Assembly (NCBI RefSeq): GCF_038967635.1
Contig: NZ_CP152413.1
Span: forward strand, 8,188,001 to 8,252,000
Origin: Bradyrhizobium sp. B124
GTDB taxonomy: Bacteria > Pseudomonadota > Alphaproteobacteria > Rhizobiales > Xanthobacteraceae
Direction: 5' to 3'
DNA: 64,000 bases
Positions 1 through 9,946 of the stretch are shown one piece after another. Below the pieces are notes generated by a model that had not been told where the DNA came from, made no database searches, and saw only the letters and a list, made by a program, of their open reading frames with translations. Within the stretch, counting starts at the first letter, position 1. Each line of letters starts with the position of its first letter. The position numbers and the translations under genes were made by a program.

Positions 1-500
1 GAGGTTTGTCGAAGCCTTCTCTTGCTCCCGCCGGTGGGAATGGGAAGCTGTTCGGCATCGCGTCACCGACTTTGAACGTCAGCGCTACTTTGAGATCATC
101 TAGCGTGAGGGATCGACCGCTGGACCAAGTCGGACGACGGTTCATGCCACCGATCATCCCGTTGTAATCAATTGAACGAACAGATGGCTGGTGTCGGTAT
201 CGATGCGATACTCACTATCGGCACAGCCCGTATGCGGGTCAATGGTCCGGTATCAGGGCGGGTCAGGCGTGCCGAAGTCTTCCGCGATCTGTTGTCCGAT
301 CATCTCTGCCAGCGCCATTTGCTCGCCTTGATGTTCTGCATCGCGATGGCGACGGCATCTCGTCTGCCTCCTGCTGTTGCGGCGGTTATCGTCCGGGGTT
401 TGCGGGAGTGCTGATATCCTGTCGGGAAATGTGTAGCACTCTCCCGAGAACAGCTCTGCTCGCCGGTCTTTCTCGATTCGTTCGATTTCGAGAGCGTTAG
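1..500. other. No confident gene; unrecognised minus-strand open frame at the left edge
   Basis: I see no gene I can name here. On the minus strand the first ~190 bases read open and protein-like (a stretch with SLTLDDLKVALTFKVGD and then MPNSFPFPPAG), running off the left end, so this may be the start of a gene that continues outside the window or a remnant. The plus-strand frame at 172-414 has no recognisable motif and a compositionally poor translation. Low information. Confidence 0.25.
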
Positions 501-1427
501 CTAGCCAGCGTTGATCAGCGGCTGTTTGGCGACCTTGTGGCGCGTTACACTGCGGCGGCCGTCGACGCTGACGGGCACATCACCATCGATGGTGGCACGA
601 CGCACGACGCGATGCTCGTCGCCGTAGTCGTTGACCGCATAATGCTGTGTCGCACGGTTGTCCCATATCGCTATATCGCCCTCCATCCAGTTCCACCGCA
701 CGGTGTTTTCGGGCGCGGTGATGTGCGACTGGAACAGGTCGAACAGCTTGTGGCCGTCGTATTTGGGGACGCCAACAAAGCGCTGCACCAAGGCACCGAG
801 CACGAGCGTCCGCTCGTCTGTCTCGGGGTGGATGCGCACGACGGGATGCTCAGTTTCGAAAATTGTTCTGGTGAAAGCCGCGTCAAAGTGCTTCTTGTCC
901 ACCTCACGGACGCGGGCCATTCCGGCGTAATCGAAAACGTTGCTGTGCACGGCCCAAAGCTCGTCGGCAAGCCGTTGTAGGGGCGGCGGCAGATCCAGAT
1001 AGGCTGCCGCCGTATTCGACCACAGCGTATCGCCACCGAACGGTGGGATTACAACGGCTCGCAGAACCAGGATCTTCGGATAGGCGTCGGCGAAGGTCCC
1101 GTCCGCATGCCATATGTCGGCGCGACCGCCGCCGCGACGGGAGTCAAGCTCGAGAAGCGACGTTCCTTTGCTGGCACCGAGCAAAGGATGGGGCGCCAGC
1201 TTTCCGAAACGAGCTGCAAAGCGCTCCTGCTCGGCGTCATCAAGGTGGCCCTGGTTACGGAAGAAGATCACCTTGTGCTCGAGTAACAAGCTGATGATCG
1301 CAGCGATAGTCTGGGTCGGCAAATCGCCCGTGAGTCTGAGATCTCTGATTTCTGCACCGATGCGCGCTGCGCGTTTCACAACGTTGCTGCGCGGAATAGC
1401 ATCATCGATCAAAGCCGTCGCACTCAT
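501..1427 (-). CDS. TauD/TfdA-family Fe(II)/2-oxoglutarate dioxygenase
   Basis: A 308-residue non-heme iron oxygenase of the taurine/2,4-D dioxygenase family, which hydroxylates a small substrate with O2 and 2-oxoglutarate and often releases sulfite or another leaving group. The iron facial triad is visible: H107 and D109 in WHADGTF, and the distal histidine H262 in RATQHYAV, followed by the 2-oxoglutarate-binding arginine region HRVVRRATI (about 272-280). Length is normal for the family (280-310). It is a single gene, about 250 bases from the next gene on the same strand. The substrate cannot be told from sequence; taurine, alkylsulfate, 2,4-D-like ethers and others are all possible. Confidence 0.88.
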   Translation of the reverse strand: MSATALIDDAIPRSNVVKRAARIGAEIRDLRLTGDLPTQTIAAIISLLLEHKVIFFRNQGHLDDAEQERFAARFGKLAPHPLLGASKGTSLLELDSRRGGGRADIWHADGTFADAYPKILVLRAVVIPPFGGDTLWSNTAAAYLDLPPPLQRLADELWAVHSNVFDYAGMARVREVDKKHFDAAFTRTIFETEHPVVRIHPETDERTLVLGALVQRFVGVPKYDGHKLFDLFQSHITAPENTVRWNWMEGDIAIWDNRATQHYAVNDYGDEHRVVRRATIDGDVPVSVDGRRSVTRHKVAKQPLINAG

Positions 1428-1675
1428 CGTAGCTTATTTTCCAAATCTCGTGGTTGCTTGCTCGTCCCAGCCAGTGAATAGTCCTCAGCAAGCATCGTGC
1501 CAGACGAAGGGCTCGCGCCCTGCAACGGCCATCTACGACATGAGCAGTCAAGGATCGGGAAGTTCGGCGCGAGCCGGTCACGGGACTGATCTCACGTTTC
1601 CATCGGGTGCTCAAAGCAGTCGACGCCGACGTCCTCCTTCAACATCATCGAGAATGACGGGCAAGCGGAAGATCT

Positions 1676-2431
1676 TCAGTGCTGCTCGTCGCGATCACCC
1701 AATGTCTTCGAAAGAAGGTCGTGGTTCTGCAAAATTGGCACTAGCTCATGGTGGTCATGAACGATGTAATCCGGCTGCGCCGCCCGCAAGCGTGCTTCAG
1801 AAACAAATCCACCCGTGATCGACACGCTGATAAGTCCGAGATTGCGCGCAATCTCCGTCTCGACTTCCATGTCGCCGACGATGACGGTTCTTGCGGGGGA
1901 TAGATCATTGACCTGCATATATTGGCGCAACCTGTCCTCCTTGCTCATGCTTCTAAACTGACTTGCGCGGCTCTCAAATGCCAAAACTGTAGTGACGTAA
2001 GTCTCGATACCGAGTCTTCGTATTTGTACGCGAATTTGTTCAACAATGTGATTGCTAAGAATGATGGTTGGAATGGATTGTCGACGTGCGGCAAGCAAGA
2101 GATGTTTTGCGCCCTTACGCAAAGCAGTCCTACTCGCCAGGGGTTCGTATGTGTCGTGAAAGATGGCGTTGTCATTGCCGAGCACGGCGTCGACTTCGTC
2201 GTCTGCTACGTCCAGTTTGCGGAATATTGCGGAGAGCGGAAGCTCGAACTCTTCGCGAAATCTATGCATATCGATAGCGGCGCGACTGAAGCGGATCAGA
2301 ACTGCATTGATCGCTTCCAACACCGCACTAGCGTCATCGAGCAGTGTACCATTCCAGTCGAAGACAATCGCGGACTTCACGGGTGAACCTAAAGGCAAGC
2401 GACGGCCGCGATGAAATGTGTCCGAAACCAC
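1676..2431 (-). CDS. HAD-superfamily phosphatase
   Basis: A 251-residue haloacid-dehalogenase-type hydrolase, probably a small-molecule phosphatase. Motif I is FDWNGTLLDD (nucleophile D25, with N rather than D two residues later, which is unusual for phosphatases but seen in some subfamilies), motif II is the Ser of ILSNH, and motif IV is VGDMEVETEIA. The cap is the C1 helical type, between motifs I and II. The start is uncertain: the GTG at residue 18 would give a protein beginning just ahead of motif I. It lies on the same strand as the dioxygenase, with no shared function evident. Confidence 0.8.
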   Translation of the reverse strand: MVSDTFHRGRRLPLGSPVKSAIVFDWNGTLLDDASAVLEAINAVLIRFSRAAIDMHRFREEFELPLSAIFRKLDVADDEVDAVLGNDNAIFHDTYEPLASRTALRKGAKHLLLAARRQSIPTIILSNHIVEQIRVQIRRLGIETYVTTVLAFESRASQFRSMSKEDRLRQYMQVNDLSPARTVIVGDMEVETEIARNLGLISVSITGGFVSEARLRAAQPDYIVHDHHELVPILQNHDLLSKTLGDRDEQH

Positions 2432-2689
2432 GCGATCTCTGATCTGCTTGTCATGCTGGGTAAGTCCGCTATCATCGGTGCAACGCGCCTCAGTGAGCTG
2501 AACGGGCGGACCGTTCTTGCCCAGACGGAGAGGTTAGAGAGGTGAGCATTGCTGCTTTTGTGCTTCTATTATTCGATTGATGTTTATCGAAGCAATGAGC
2601 ATGCCAACCGCCGCTTGCGTAAAATAGGGCCGGCCAAGCGTTGAGAAGAGTCTTAGTGTGCCTTTGAGCGATGTACTGGACCTGACACG

Positions 2690-3421
2690 ACGTTGTGCTG
2701 CTGTCAGAATGTGGACAGGAGTCGATGCAGCCGTGGAATGGCGCCGCCGTTTTCTGCTTCCTGAACCACGTTGGGCGTGAATCCTGCGCTGCTACAAAGG
2801 TGTACGACGTGATCATGGCCTTCGCAAAAAAGATGAACGGCAGCGGCTCCAGCGCCCGTACGGCAATGGCCCCGCGCTTACACAGCAAGGGATGATCGTT
2901 CGGCGCAAGCAGCTCCAGCGGGTCGGGCCAGATCCGACGAATGATCATGTTCCTGGGGGACGGAAATATCGGGGCGGTCGCGGGAATCCGAGATCGAGCC
3001 GACGGTCGGTCAGCATCTCGGCCTATTGGCTGGTGGAAGCGTGAAGCAGCTCGAGACGTATCTCCGGATAGGCTTGCGAAAAGCGGCGCAGGATCTCGGA
3101 GAACGACGCATGGATCGGGGCTGACCCCGTGTAGCCGATGCGCGGCAGGCCCGCTTCTCCGCGCGCAGCGCGCTGCGCCGTTCCCATCGCGTGATCGAGC
3201 TGCGCAAGTGCCTTGCGCACCTGTTCAAGCAGAATCGGTGCGGCCTGGGTCAATTCGACCCCCGGGCGTTGACGCAGCAACAGCGACGCCCCCACCTCAT
3301 GCTCGAGGGCCTTGATCTGGAGGCTGAGGGGTGGCTGGCTGAGGTTGAGACGTCGTCCAGCCCAGCTGAAATTCAGCTCCTCGGCAACTGCGATGAAATA
3401 GCGAAGCTGTCGGATGTCCAT
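2690..3421 (-). pseudogene. LysR-family regulator, broken
   Basis: The N-terminal 132 residues are a clean LysR DNA-binding domain (MDIRQLRYFIAVAEELNF, then SQPPLSLQIKALE). The frame then meets TAG where Gln is expected (STSQ-stop-AEMLTDRRLD), continues in the same frame to a second stop, and shifts frame twice more: one frame carries DPLELLAPNDHPLLCKRG (effector-domain-like) and another carries AGFTPNVVQEAENGGAI. At least one nonsense change and two frameshifts are therefore needed. It faces away from the lyase/CoA-transferase/transporter genes, the usual position for their regulator, and those genes are decaying too. Confidence 0.82.
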
Positions 3422-3553
3422 CCTGATATTTAGAAATCATATGGCAGGTGCCGTCAGATCGGTATTGGACGAAATGACAGCGCAGCCGCCATCCTAAGCC
3501 TGGCACAGAAATTGACTGACAGTCGCGGCCGCGGCTTCACCCGGGGAGGATGG

Positions 3554-4522
3554 ATGGCAGACCTGCCAAACGAAGTGGAAATCCGGGAGGAGGGGCCACG
3601 CGAAGGCTTCCAGATTGAACCGGGACCGATCGCCTCCGCGGACAAGATCCGCCTCATCGAGGCTTTGGCGCAAACCGGGCTGCGCCACATCCAGGTTTGT
3701 TCCTTCGTCAATCCTCGCCTCGTACCCGGATGGGCAGATGCCGATGACGTTGTCGCGGGCTTTCGGCCGGCGCCCGGCGTTCACTATGTCGGGCTCTGGT
3801 TCAACGACAAGGGGCTCGATCGGGCCCTCGCGCATTCCGACAAGCTGACGCTTTCCGGCTCGATTGCGCTGTCGGCGTCCGATGCGTTCACGCGCAGGAA
3901 CCTGCATCGCAGCCACGCGGAAAACCTGGAAGCGATGCGCAAGCAGACGCGCCTCCATCTGTCGAAAAACGTTTTGGTTCGGCGGATCGGGGTCATGGCG
4001 GCGTTCGGCTGCAATTCCCAGGGCGATATCACGCCGGCGCAGGTCATCTCCATCCTTCGGGACGGCTTCGACATTGCGGACGAATGCGGTGTGGCAATCG
4101 ACAACATTTCCCTGTCGGACACGATGGGCTGGGCGACGCCGCTGCGCGTCGAAAGGCTGCTCGGGGAGGTGCGAAGCGAGTGGCCGCATCAGCGGATCAC
4201 GTTGCATCTGCACGACACCCGCGGGCTCGCGATCGCCAACGCGATGGCGGGCCTGCGCATGGGAGTGACGAAATTCGACTCGACTGTCGGCGGACTGGGC
4301 GGTTGTTGATTCGCCGCACACAAGGGCGCTGTCGGCAACATCTGCACGGAAGAGCTCGTGCTGCTGTGCGAGGAGATGGGAATCAGTACGGGCGTCGACC
4401 TTGATGCGCTGATCGAAGTCGGGCGGATGGCGGAAGAGGTCGTCGGCCACCAGCTGCCGAGCGAGCTTCTCCACGCCGGAAGCCTCAATTCATTTCGGAG
4501 GAAAGCCTCAGGTGTCCGCTAA
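3554..4522 (+). pseudogene. HMG-CoA-lyase-like enzyme with an in-frame TGA
   Basis: Pyruvate-carboxyltransferase/HMG-CoA-lyase-type TIM barrel that cleaves a 3-hydroxy-3-methyl-acyl-CoA. Seen: EIREEGPREGFQIE near the N-terminus (metal/catalytic strand), LHLHDTRGLA for the metal-binding HxH-type strand, and the C-terminal loop VGGLGGC. Directly after that Cys comes TGA at 4307-4309, where the family normally has Pro; the frame then resumes with FAAHKGAVGNICTEELV and ends at 4522. I start it at the ATG at 3554, which follows GGGGAGGA; a TTG at 3512 is also in frame. The true end overlaps the next gene by 11 bases, as in an intact operon, so the stop looks recent. Confidence that it is a lyase is high; function is probably lost. 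Confidence 0.82.
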
Positions 4523-5714
4523 GCCATTGACGGGACTGAAGGTCCTCGAGTTCAGCCACACGATCGTGGGGCCCTGCGCCGGCTTGATCCTGGCCGATCT
4601 CGGCGCCGACGTGATCAAGGTCGAGCCCGCGCCCGGCGGCGACCGCACGCGCCACTTGCCTGGCTTCGGCGCCGGTTTCTTCGCCGGCTTCAATCGCAAC
4701 AAGCGCAGTATCGCGATTAACCTGAAGCATCCCGAGGGACGCGCGACTGTCCATCGGCTGGTGAAGGACGTCGATATCGTCCTCGAGAACTACGCGCCCG
4801 GCACGATGGAGCGGCTGGGGTGCGGCTATGCTGATCTGGAAGCGATAAATCCACGTTTGATCTATCTGGCGCTCAAAGGCTTTCTCGCAGGTCCCTACGA
4901 GCACAGGCCCGCGCTCGATGAAGTCGTGCAGTTTCAGGCGGGGCTTGCCTATATGACAGGCCCCGCGGGGCGGCCATTGCGCGCGGGCGCTTCCGTCAAC
5001 GATATCACAGGCGCAATCTTCGGCGTCACGGCCGCACTCGCAGCGCTTCGCGAGCGCGACGCGACCGGACGAGGCCAGCGGATCAGCAGCGCATTATTCG
5101 AGAGCGCGGCGTTCTTCATGGTCACACACATGGCGGGCGCGGTCGCGAGTGGATACCCGCCAAGGCCCATGCCGGAGCGCCGGCATGCCTGGGCGATCTA
5201 CGACGTCTTCAACACGAGCGACGATCAGGTATTCATTGGCGTCACCAGCGACAAGCAATGGATCCGGTTCACCGAGGAATTTGGGCTCGCCGCCCTCGGC
5301 GGCAATCCGGATCTCGCCACCAATGTCATGCGGGCGAGCCATCGAAGCTGGCTCATCCCTGCCGTGCAGGAAGTGCTTGCCCCGTTTTCGAAGGCGGTGA
5401 TTGCCGAACGTTGCGAACGCGCGGCCGTCTCATGGGCGGCGGTTGGCAAGCCGACGGACCTGTTCAACGATCCGCATCTCGCCAGTCATGGTGGCTTGAT
5501 TGACGTTGCGATCCGCACCGCCGAAGGCCCAATCGAGATGACGCGGCTTCCCGCCATGCCCGTCGAATTCGGCGCGGAACGCGAGCGGCCGGGGCTGACC
5601 CGCCAACCACCGCGTCTGGGCGAGCACACAGACGAGATTTTGGTCGGCGCCGGCTTCGACCGGCGCGAGGTCGAGAGGCTGGCACGCGAACGGGTCATCG
5701 CCGCCACGCCGTAG
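4512..5714 (+). CDS. CaiB/BaiF family (type III) CoA-transferase
   Basis: A 400-residue family III CoA-transferase, which moves CoA between two acyl groups. The N-terminus has the typical LKVLEFSHTIVGPCAGLILADLG and VIKVEPAPGGD blocks, then NKRSIAINLKHPEG; the catalytic Asp should be in the DEVVQFQAG or GASVNDITGA blocks (the second matches the nucleotide-binding part of the fold). The GTG start lies inside the end of the lyase frame. It is the only intact gene of this five-gene catabolic locus. With an HMG-CoA-lyase-like partner, the pathway probably activates a branched dicarboxylic or hydroxy acid to its CoA ester and then cleaves it; the actual substrate is not evident. Confidence 0.9.
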   Translation: MSAKPLTGLKVLEFSHTIVGPCAGLILADLGADVIKVEPAPGGDRTRHLPGFGAGFFAGFNRNKRSIAINLKHPEGRATVHRLVKDVDIVLENYAPGTMERLGCGYADLEAINPRLIYLALKGFLAGPYEHRPALDEVVQFQAGLAYMTGPAGRPLRAGASVNDITGAIFGVTAALAALRERDATGRGQRISSALFESAAFFMVTHMAGAVASGYPPRPMPERRHAWAIYDVFNTSDDQVFIGVTSDKQWIRFTEEFGLAALGGNPDLATNVMRASHRSWLIPAVQEVLAPFSKAVIAERCERAAVSWAAVGKPTDLFNDPHLASHGGLIDVAIRTAEGPIEMTRLPAMPVEFGAERERPGLTRQPPRLGEHTDEILVGAGFDRREVERLARERVIAATP

Positions 5715-5765
5715 GTCGTGCGTGCCGAACAAGAAAAACAAATCGAAGCAGAGGGAAATCAAGCC

Positions 5766-7217
5766 ATGCATGGGCCGGCGACACGAACGACCGTCTTACT
5801 CCCGGATGGCAGCGGAGCGGGAGCGGTGGACACCGATAACGCATCGGCTGCGGCCATGATCAATGCGCGCCTTGACCGTCTTCCGATGAGCTGGCCGATC
5901 TGGAAGCTCGTCTTGATAGTCGCCCTTGGCGCCTGGTTCGAGATCTACGACGTCTTCTTCACCGCCTACATCGGACCGGGGCTGGTCAGAAGCGGAACTT
6001 TCACGACCTCGACCGTGAATTTCTTCGGCTTCGCCGGACTGGGGGCTTTCGTGGCTGCCATGTTTGTCGGCCTGTTCGTCGGAACGCTCGTGTTCGGCCA
6101 ATTGGCCGATCGCTTCGGGCGGCGGGTCGTCTTCGCTGGCGCTGCTCTGGTATACGGCCGCAGCCGCCTTGTTGGCCTGTCAACACAGCGCGGAGTGGAT
6201 CATCTTCTTTCGGTTTCTAGCCGGCATTGGCGCAGGCGCGGAGATCGTGACGATCGACTCCTATACCACCGAGCTCGTGCCGGCGAATTCGCGCGGAAAG
6301 TCGTTTGCCTTCCTCCAGGCGATACAGTTCTCCGCGGTCCCGACGGTTGCGCTGGTCGCTTGGTATTTCGTGCCGATGGCGCCCCTTGGCTTTGACGGAT
6401 GGCGCTGGGTGATCTGGATCGGATGTCTGGGCGCGACGGCCGTCTGGTTCATCCGGCTCGGCCTGCCGGAAAGTCCGCGATGGTTGGGGCAGAGGGGCCG
6501 CCTCGCCGAGGCGGATGCGATCGTTTCCCGGCTTGAGTACGAGACCGTGGCGCGGACCGGCGCGCCTTTACCCGAGCCGCAGCCTTACGCTCCCGTGGCC
6601 CAAGCGCAGAACGCGAGTTTTGCCGAGCTGTGGCAATCCCGATATCGGGGCCGAACCATCATGATGCTGGTGTTCAACTTCTTTCAGTCGATCGGTTACT
6701 ACGGGTTTGCAAGTTGGGTTCCGACGCTCCTCATTGCCAAGGGCATTAACGTCACGCACAGTCTGCTCTATTCCTTCGTCATCGCGATTGCCAACCCCTC
6801 GGTCCATTGCTGTCGATGTCCTTCGCCGAGCGAATCGAACGCAAGTGGATCGTAGCGGGATCTGCCTCAGCAATCGCGGTCATTGGAATCATTTTCTCCA
6901 GGCAAGAGGAACCCGCTCTCATCGTGGCCCTGGGCGTTGCCCTGGCCTTGGCTAGCAACTGCCTCACATTTTCCTATCGCGCCTATCAAGCGGAGCTCTT
7001 TCCCACGCGCATGCGCAGCCGCGCCATTGGTGCCGTCTATTCGGTTAGCCGCGTCAGTGCGACGTTCTCGGGTTTCCTGATCGCGTTCTGCCTCCGCGAT
7101 TGCGGTGTGACCGGCGTATTCGCCCCGATCGCGGGGGCCATGGCGATCGTCGTTGTGACGATCGGTGTGTTCGGACTGCGCACGAACGGATTGAAGCTCG
7201 AGGCGGTTTCCGCCTAG
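5766..7217 (+). pseudogene. MFS transporter, two frameshifts
   Basis: A sugar-acid/aromatic-acid type major-facilitator permease in three frames. Part one (ATG 5766 to about 6140) has the first helices and FGQLADRFGRRVVF, the conserved loop 2-3 motif; an in-frame GTG at 5718 exists but the ATG follows a better Shine-Dalgarno-like AGAGGGA. The frame shifts near 6130-6150 into WYTAAAALLACQHSAEW, and again near 6796-6800 (AACCCCTCGG, probably one base lost) into LSMSFAERIERKW. The three parts add up to the usual ~480 residues. It presumably imported the substrate of the neighbouring lyase and CoA-transferase; it is not functional as read. Confidence 0.85.
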
Positions 7218-7246
7218 CTGGAGCACATGATCAGACTGATGCGAAG

Positions 7247-8111
7247 ATGACGAATGCACCGAACAGGCTGCGGATGCATCTGGGCGACTATCCCTGAACC
7301 GCCGCCGTGAAGAGCGGAGCGCTTGCCTCGGATCGAGTGACGCTCGATTTGCCCGCTACGCTTCGGTCATCGATGGGTTCAAACCGACGGCCAGGGAGCA
7401 GGCGATCGACGTCTCCGAGCTCGCGATCGTCAGCTATCTATCTCATCCCCCCGGATTTTCGACGAGCCGCTGGTGCTCCTGCCGGCAACAATGACCGGTA
7501 GGTTTCCCCTGCGCGCGCGCGTTGTACAATGCCGAGCGCGGCCGGCTCGGGCCGGGGGATCGGGCCGGCAAGCGCGTGGCGCTGCGGTCGCTGACGACGA
7601 CGACCGGCGTTTGGTTGCGCGGCATGCTGGCCGACGATTACGGTGTCGACCTTGATCGCGTCGAGTGGGTCACGTTCGAGGACCCCACGTCGCCGAATAT
7701 CATGAGGGTGGCACGCGAGCTGCCGCGGGACGAACGATCCTTCAGATGTTGCTGGACGGCGAGGTGGACGCGGTCCTCAGCGAAACATCCGACGATCCAC
7801 GGTTGAGGTCTCTGTTCGCAGACCCGAAATCCGCGAGCGAAGCATGGTTTCAGAAGAACGAGATCGTTCCGATCAACCATGTCGTCGTCACCAAGGCGCT
7901 GCACGACGAGGATCCTGGCTCCATAAGGGAGATCTATCGCTTGCTGAAGCGATCGAATGAACTCTGCTCGCCCCAGTACCAGACCCTGTCGGGTTGGCTG
8001 CCATGCGTCCTGCCTGCAGATCGTGATCGACTAGCCGAACGACAGAAGCTGATCTCACGCCATCTGCGCGTGGAGGAGCTCATTAGTGATTTGACGGCGA
8101 GCCTGGCCTGA
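7247..8111 (+). pseudogene. 4,5-dihydroxyphthalate-decarboxylase-like protein, broken
   Basis: Fragments of one ~320-residue protein of the DHP-decarboxylase/substrate-binding-like family lie in order in several frames: MTNAPNRLRMHLGDYP at the start, SDRVTLD then ARYASVIDGFKPT in another frame, then YNAERGRLGPGD, GKRVALRSLTTTTGVWLRG, then LQMLLDGEVDAVLSE and VPINHVVVTKAL. At one break (GATTTGCCCGC) a single base appears missing from what should read DFAR. At least three frameshifts and an early TGA. It ends the catabolic locus and would have acted on the same substrate. Members of this family include true decarboxylases and periplasmic binding-like proteins, so the activity is open. Confidence 0.75.
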
Positions 8112-8356
8112 GGATTCGCAACGCCCCATGGCTTCCCCGTCGCTACACGTTTTTCGCTGCGCCATCAAGAGAGCCGCTCTCCAAGAAAAGCCCCGCCCCG
8201 AGCGGCGGGCAGCCTGGGATGAGAAGCGTCCTGCCCAGAGAACCGCGCCGGGCAGTCGCGAGGCGATGATCATCATTGTCCAGCGAATTACGATTCACCA
8301 GCAGAAGTTGACGATAGCATCCATCCGGAAACCAGGCCTTACCATGGGAACTCCAG

Positions 8357-8773
8357 TCAATTGCGAACAATATCTAGCACTCGGAGGGCAGCATAAATGA
8401 GGATTGCCCAAGTCCCAGCGCAAAACAACACGACGGCACGCCACGTGTTGGCCCTGAATCGATTTCGCCATTTGATGAGCTCGGATGCGCAACCACTGAA
8501 GCAACGACCGCGGACGACACCGATCATCTGGTCGTAGCTGTCAAACCGGAATTGGGAACGATGTTTTCGGATGTATTTGATCCTTTCTTGAGGCGACAGA
8601 CACCAAGTCCATATGTCAAGAGCTGCAGCTGCCTGCTGCTCGAGATTCGGCGTCCCGTGCAGTCTACTATGATGATAACCTGCTCCCGAGGCCCTGCTAT
8701 ATGCTCTGTTGGCGGTGCGCACGTCGTCGAAGTCTGAAAATTGCATTATCGGATCGAGCCTGCTTTTGGTCAT
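8357..8773 (-). CDS. Hypothetical protein with a C-terminal membrane helix
   Basis: A 138-residue frame with ordinary protein composition. The first ~105 residues are soluble with several aromatic and basic residues (WTWCLSPQERIKYIRKH), and a hydrophobic stretch at about 110-132 (AVVLFCAGTWAILIYAAL) looks like one transmembrane helix close to the C-terminus. I do not recognise the family. It lies alone between remnants. Chance open frames of this length are common in GC-rich DNA, so existence is moderately supported by composition and the clear helix only. Confidence 0.45.
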   Translation of the reverse strand: MTKSRLDPIMQFSDFDDVRTANRAYSRASGAGYHHSRLHGTPNLEQQAAAALDIWTWCLSPQERIKYIRKHRSQFRFDSYDQMIGVVRGRCFSGCASELIKWRNRFRANTWRAVVLFCAGTWAILIYAALRVLDIVRN

Positions 8774-9946
8774 GTTTCGCGGGCGACGCTACAATATGCC
8801 CTTACGTCAGCTTCAAGCCAAATTTGACCTACCAGACCTATGTAGCCCCTCGACGTCTTGATGAGCCATGAGCGCTACGTGGCGGGATGGTGAGCGATCA
8901 CCGCTGTCACGATCGCGGATCGATGGTCGTCGTGAGCTCGCGTCTCTCTGATAAGTTTGCGATCAGTTGACCCCGAAATCCCCGATCGTGACGATTGTAC
9001 CAACCGCCTGCTGCATACTCGCGCTGTGCGGAGACGCTTCAATTGTCTGAAGAATTTGTTCGCAGAACCTGCTTGCAACGGACAATGGCTCCCGATGGAC
9101 TCGCGACGGCCGCTCCGTCCAGAGATAGCGGCTTGACATCGTAGAGAGACTGCTCGGCAAGTAGGTTGCACTCGTCTTCTAACCGTTTTCTTCACAAGTC
9201 CGGGCCATCAGCTCTCTTTTGACACGTCTATTCTAAAGCGCACTAACTGTCGAATGCGCTGCTCGCGAGAAATAGAAGTTACCGGCGACGTGACGCAGGT
9301 GCCTGCCGCTGTCCGCCCGATCTGGCGCCGTTCCTCATTCATGTCACGCGCCGCTAAGGCCGCTGTAGGTCCTTCGCCTCATCTCATGGCGCACGCTTCC
9401 AGACATCGCGCTCCTCCTCCGCCATCGTTAGTTGAGTTATTTTTTTTAGACGCACGAAGCGAACTTTCAGGTCGAAGACCTCGTTCGCCTTAGCGGGCTG
9501 GCGAACGTCGAATAGAGAAGGCCCCCGTGGTTAGGAGGTTGTTGGTCCCGAAGCGCACAACGCCGTTCTAGCGGAATATGCTCGCTAGGCGGCGTTGTTT
9601 ATTGCACTGGGCCCTGAAATCCCCAGCCAAGCCTGATCGTGTAACACACGTGCCAGCAGTCAACGTTTCAGTCTGAAACACCGTGATCATACGGACCCGA
9701 GTAACACACCGCCCCTTCGAATGTTTCGCTTCAAGTTCACTTTGGCGGTTTTGACCCATAACGCCGACCCGGACGCCTTCTCCTCTATTGATGGAAGCAT
9801 CCTTTGCCCGTTTCCAACTCGGCATCCATCACTTTACCGCCTGATCCTTCTTCAATTCACTCCGCTTCCGCATGTAGTAGCCCTGCCTCTGAACGGTAGA
9901 CTTAATCTCGTCACTGACGCTGGGGACCATCCTCTTTCTCTTTTGC
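8774..9946. other. No supported gene; degraded sequence
   Basis: No frame in this ~1.2 kb has a domain I can name. On the minus strand at 8963-9160 and 9568-9825 there are short open frames with plausible composition (for example FCEQILQTIEASPHS), but they are broken on either side and lack a convincing start. The local base composition varies and a run of T's lies near 9439-9446. It is best read as decayed accessory DNA joining two sets of remnants. Confidence 0.4.

Noticed and set aside
2490..2948. 152-residue minus-strand protein gene
   Set aside because: The N-terminal part is the effector domain of the broken LysR gene; the rest is out-of-frame sequence.
4307..4309. TGA read as selenocysteine
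   Set aside because: The family has Pro, not Cys, at this place, neighbours are also broken, and no obvious stem-loop follows; a plain nonsense change is simpler.
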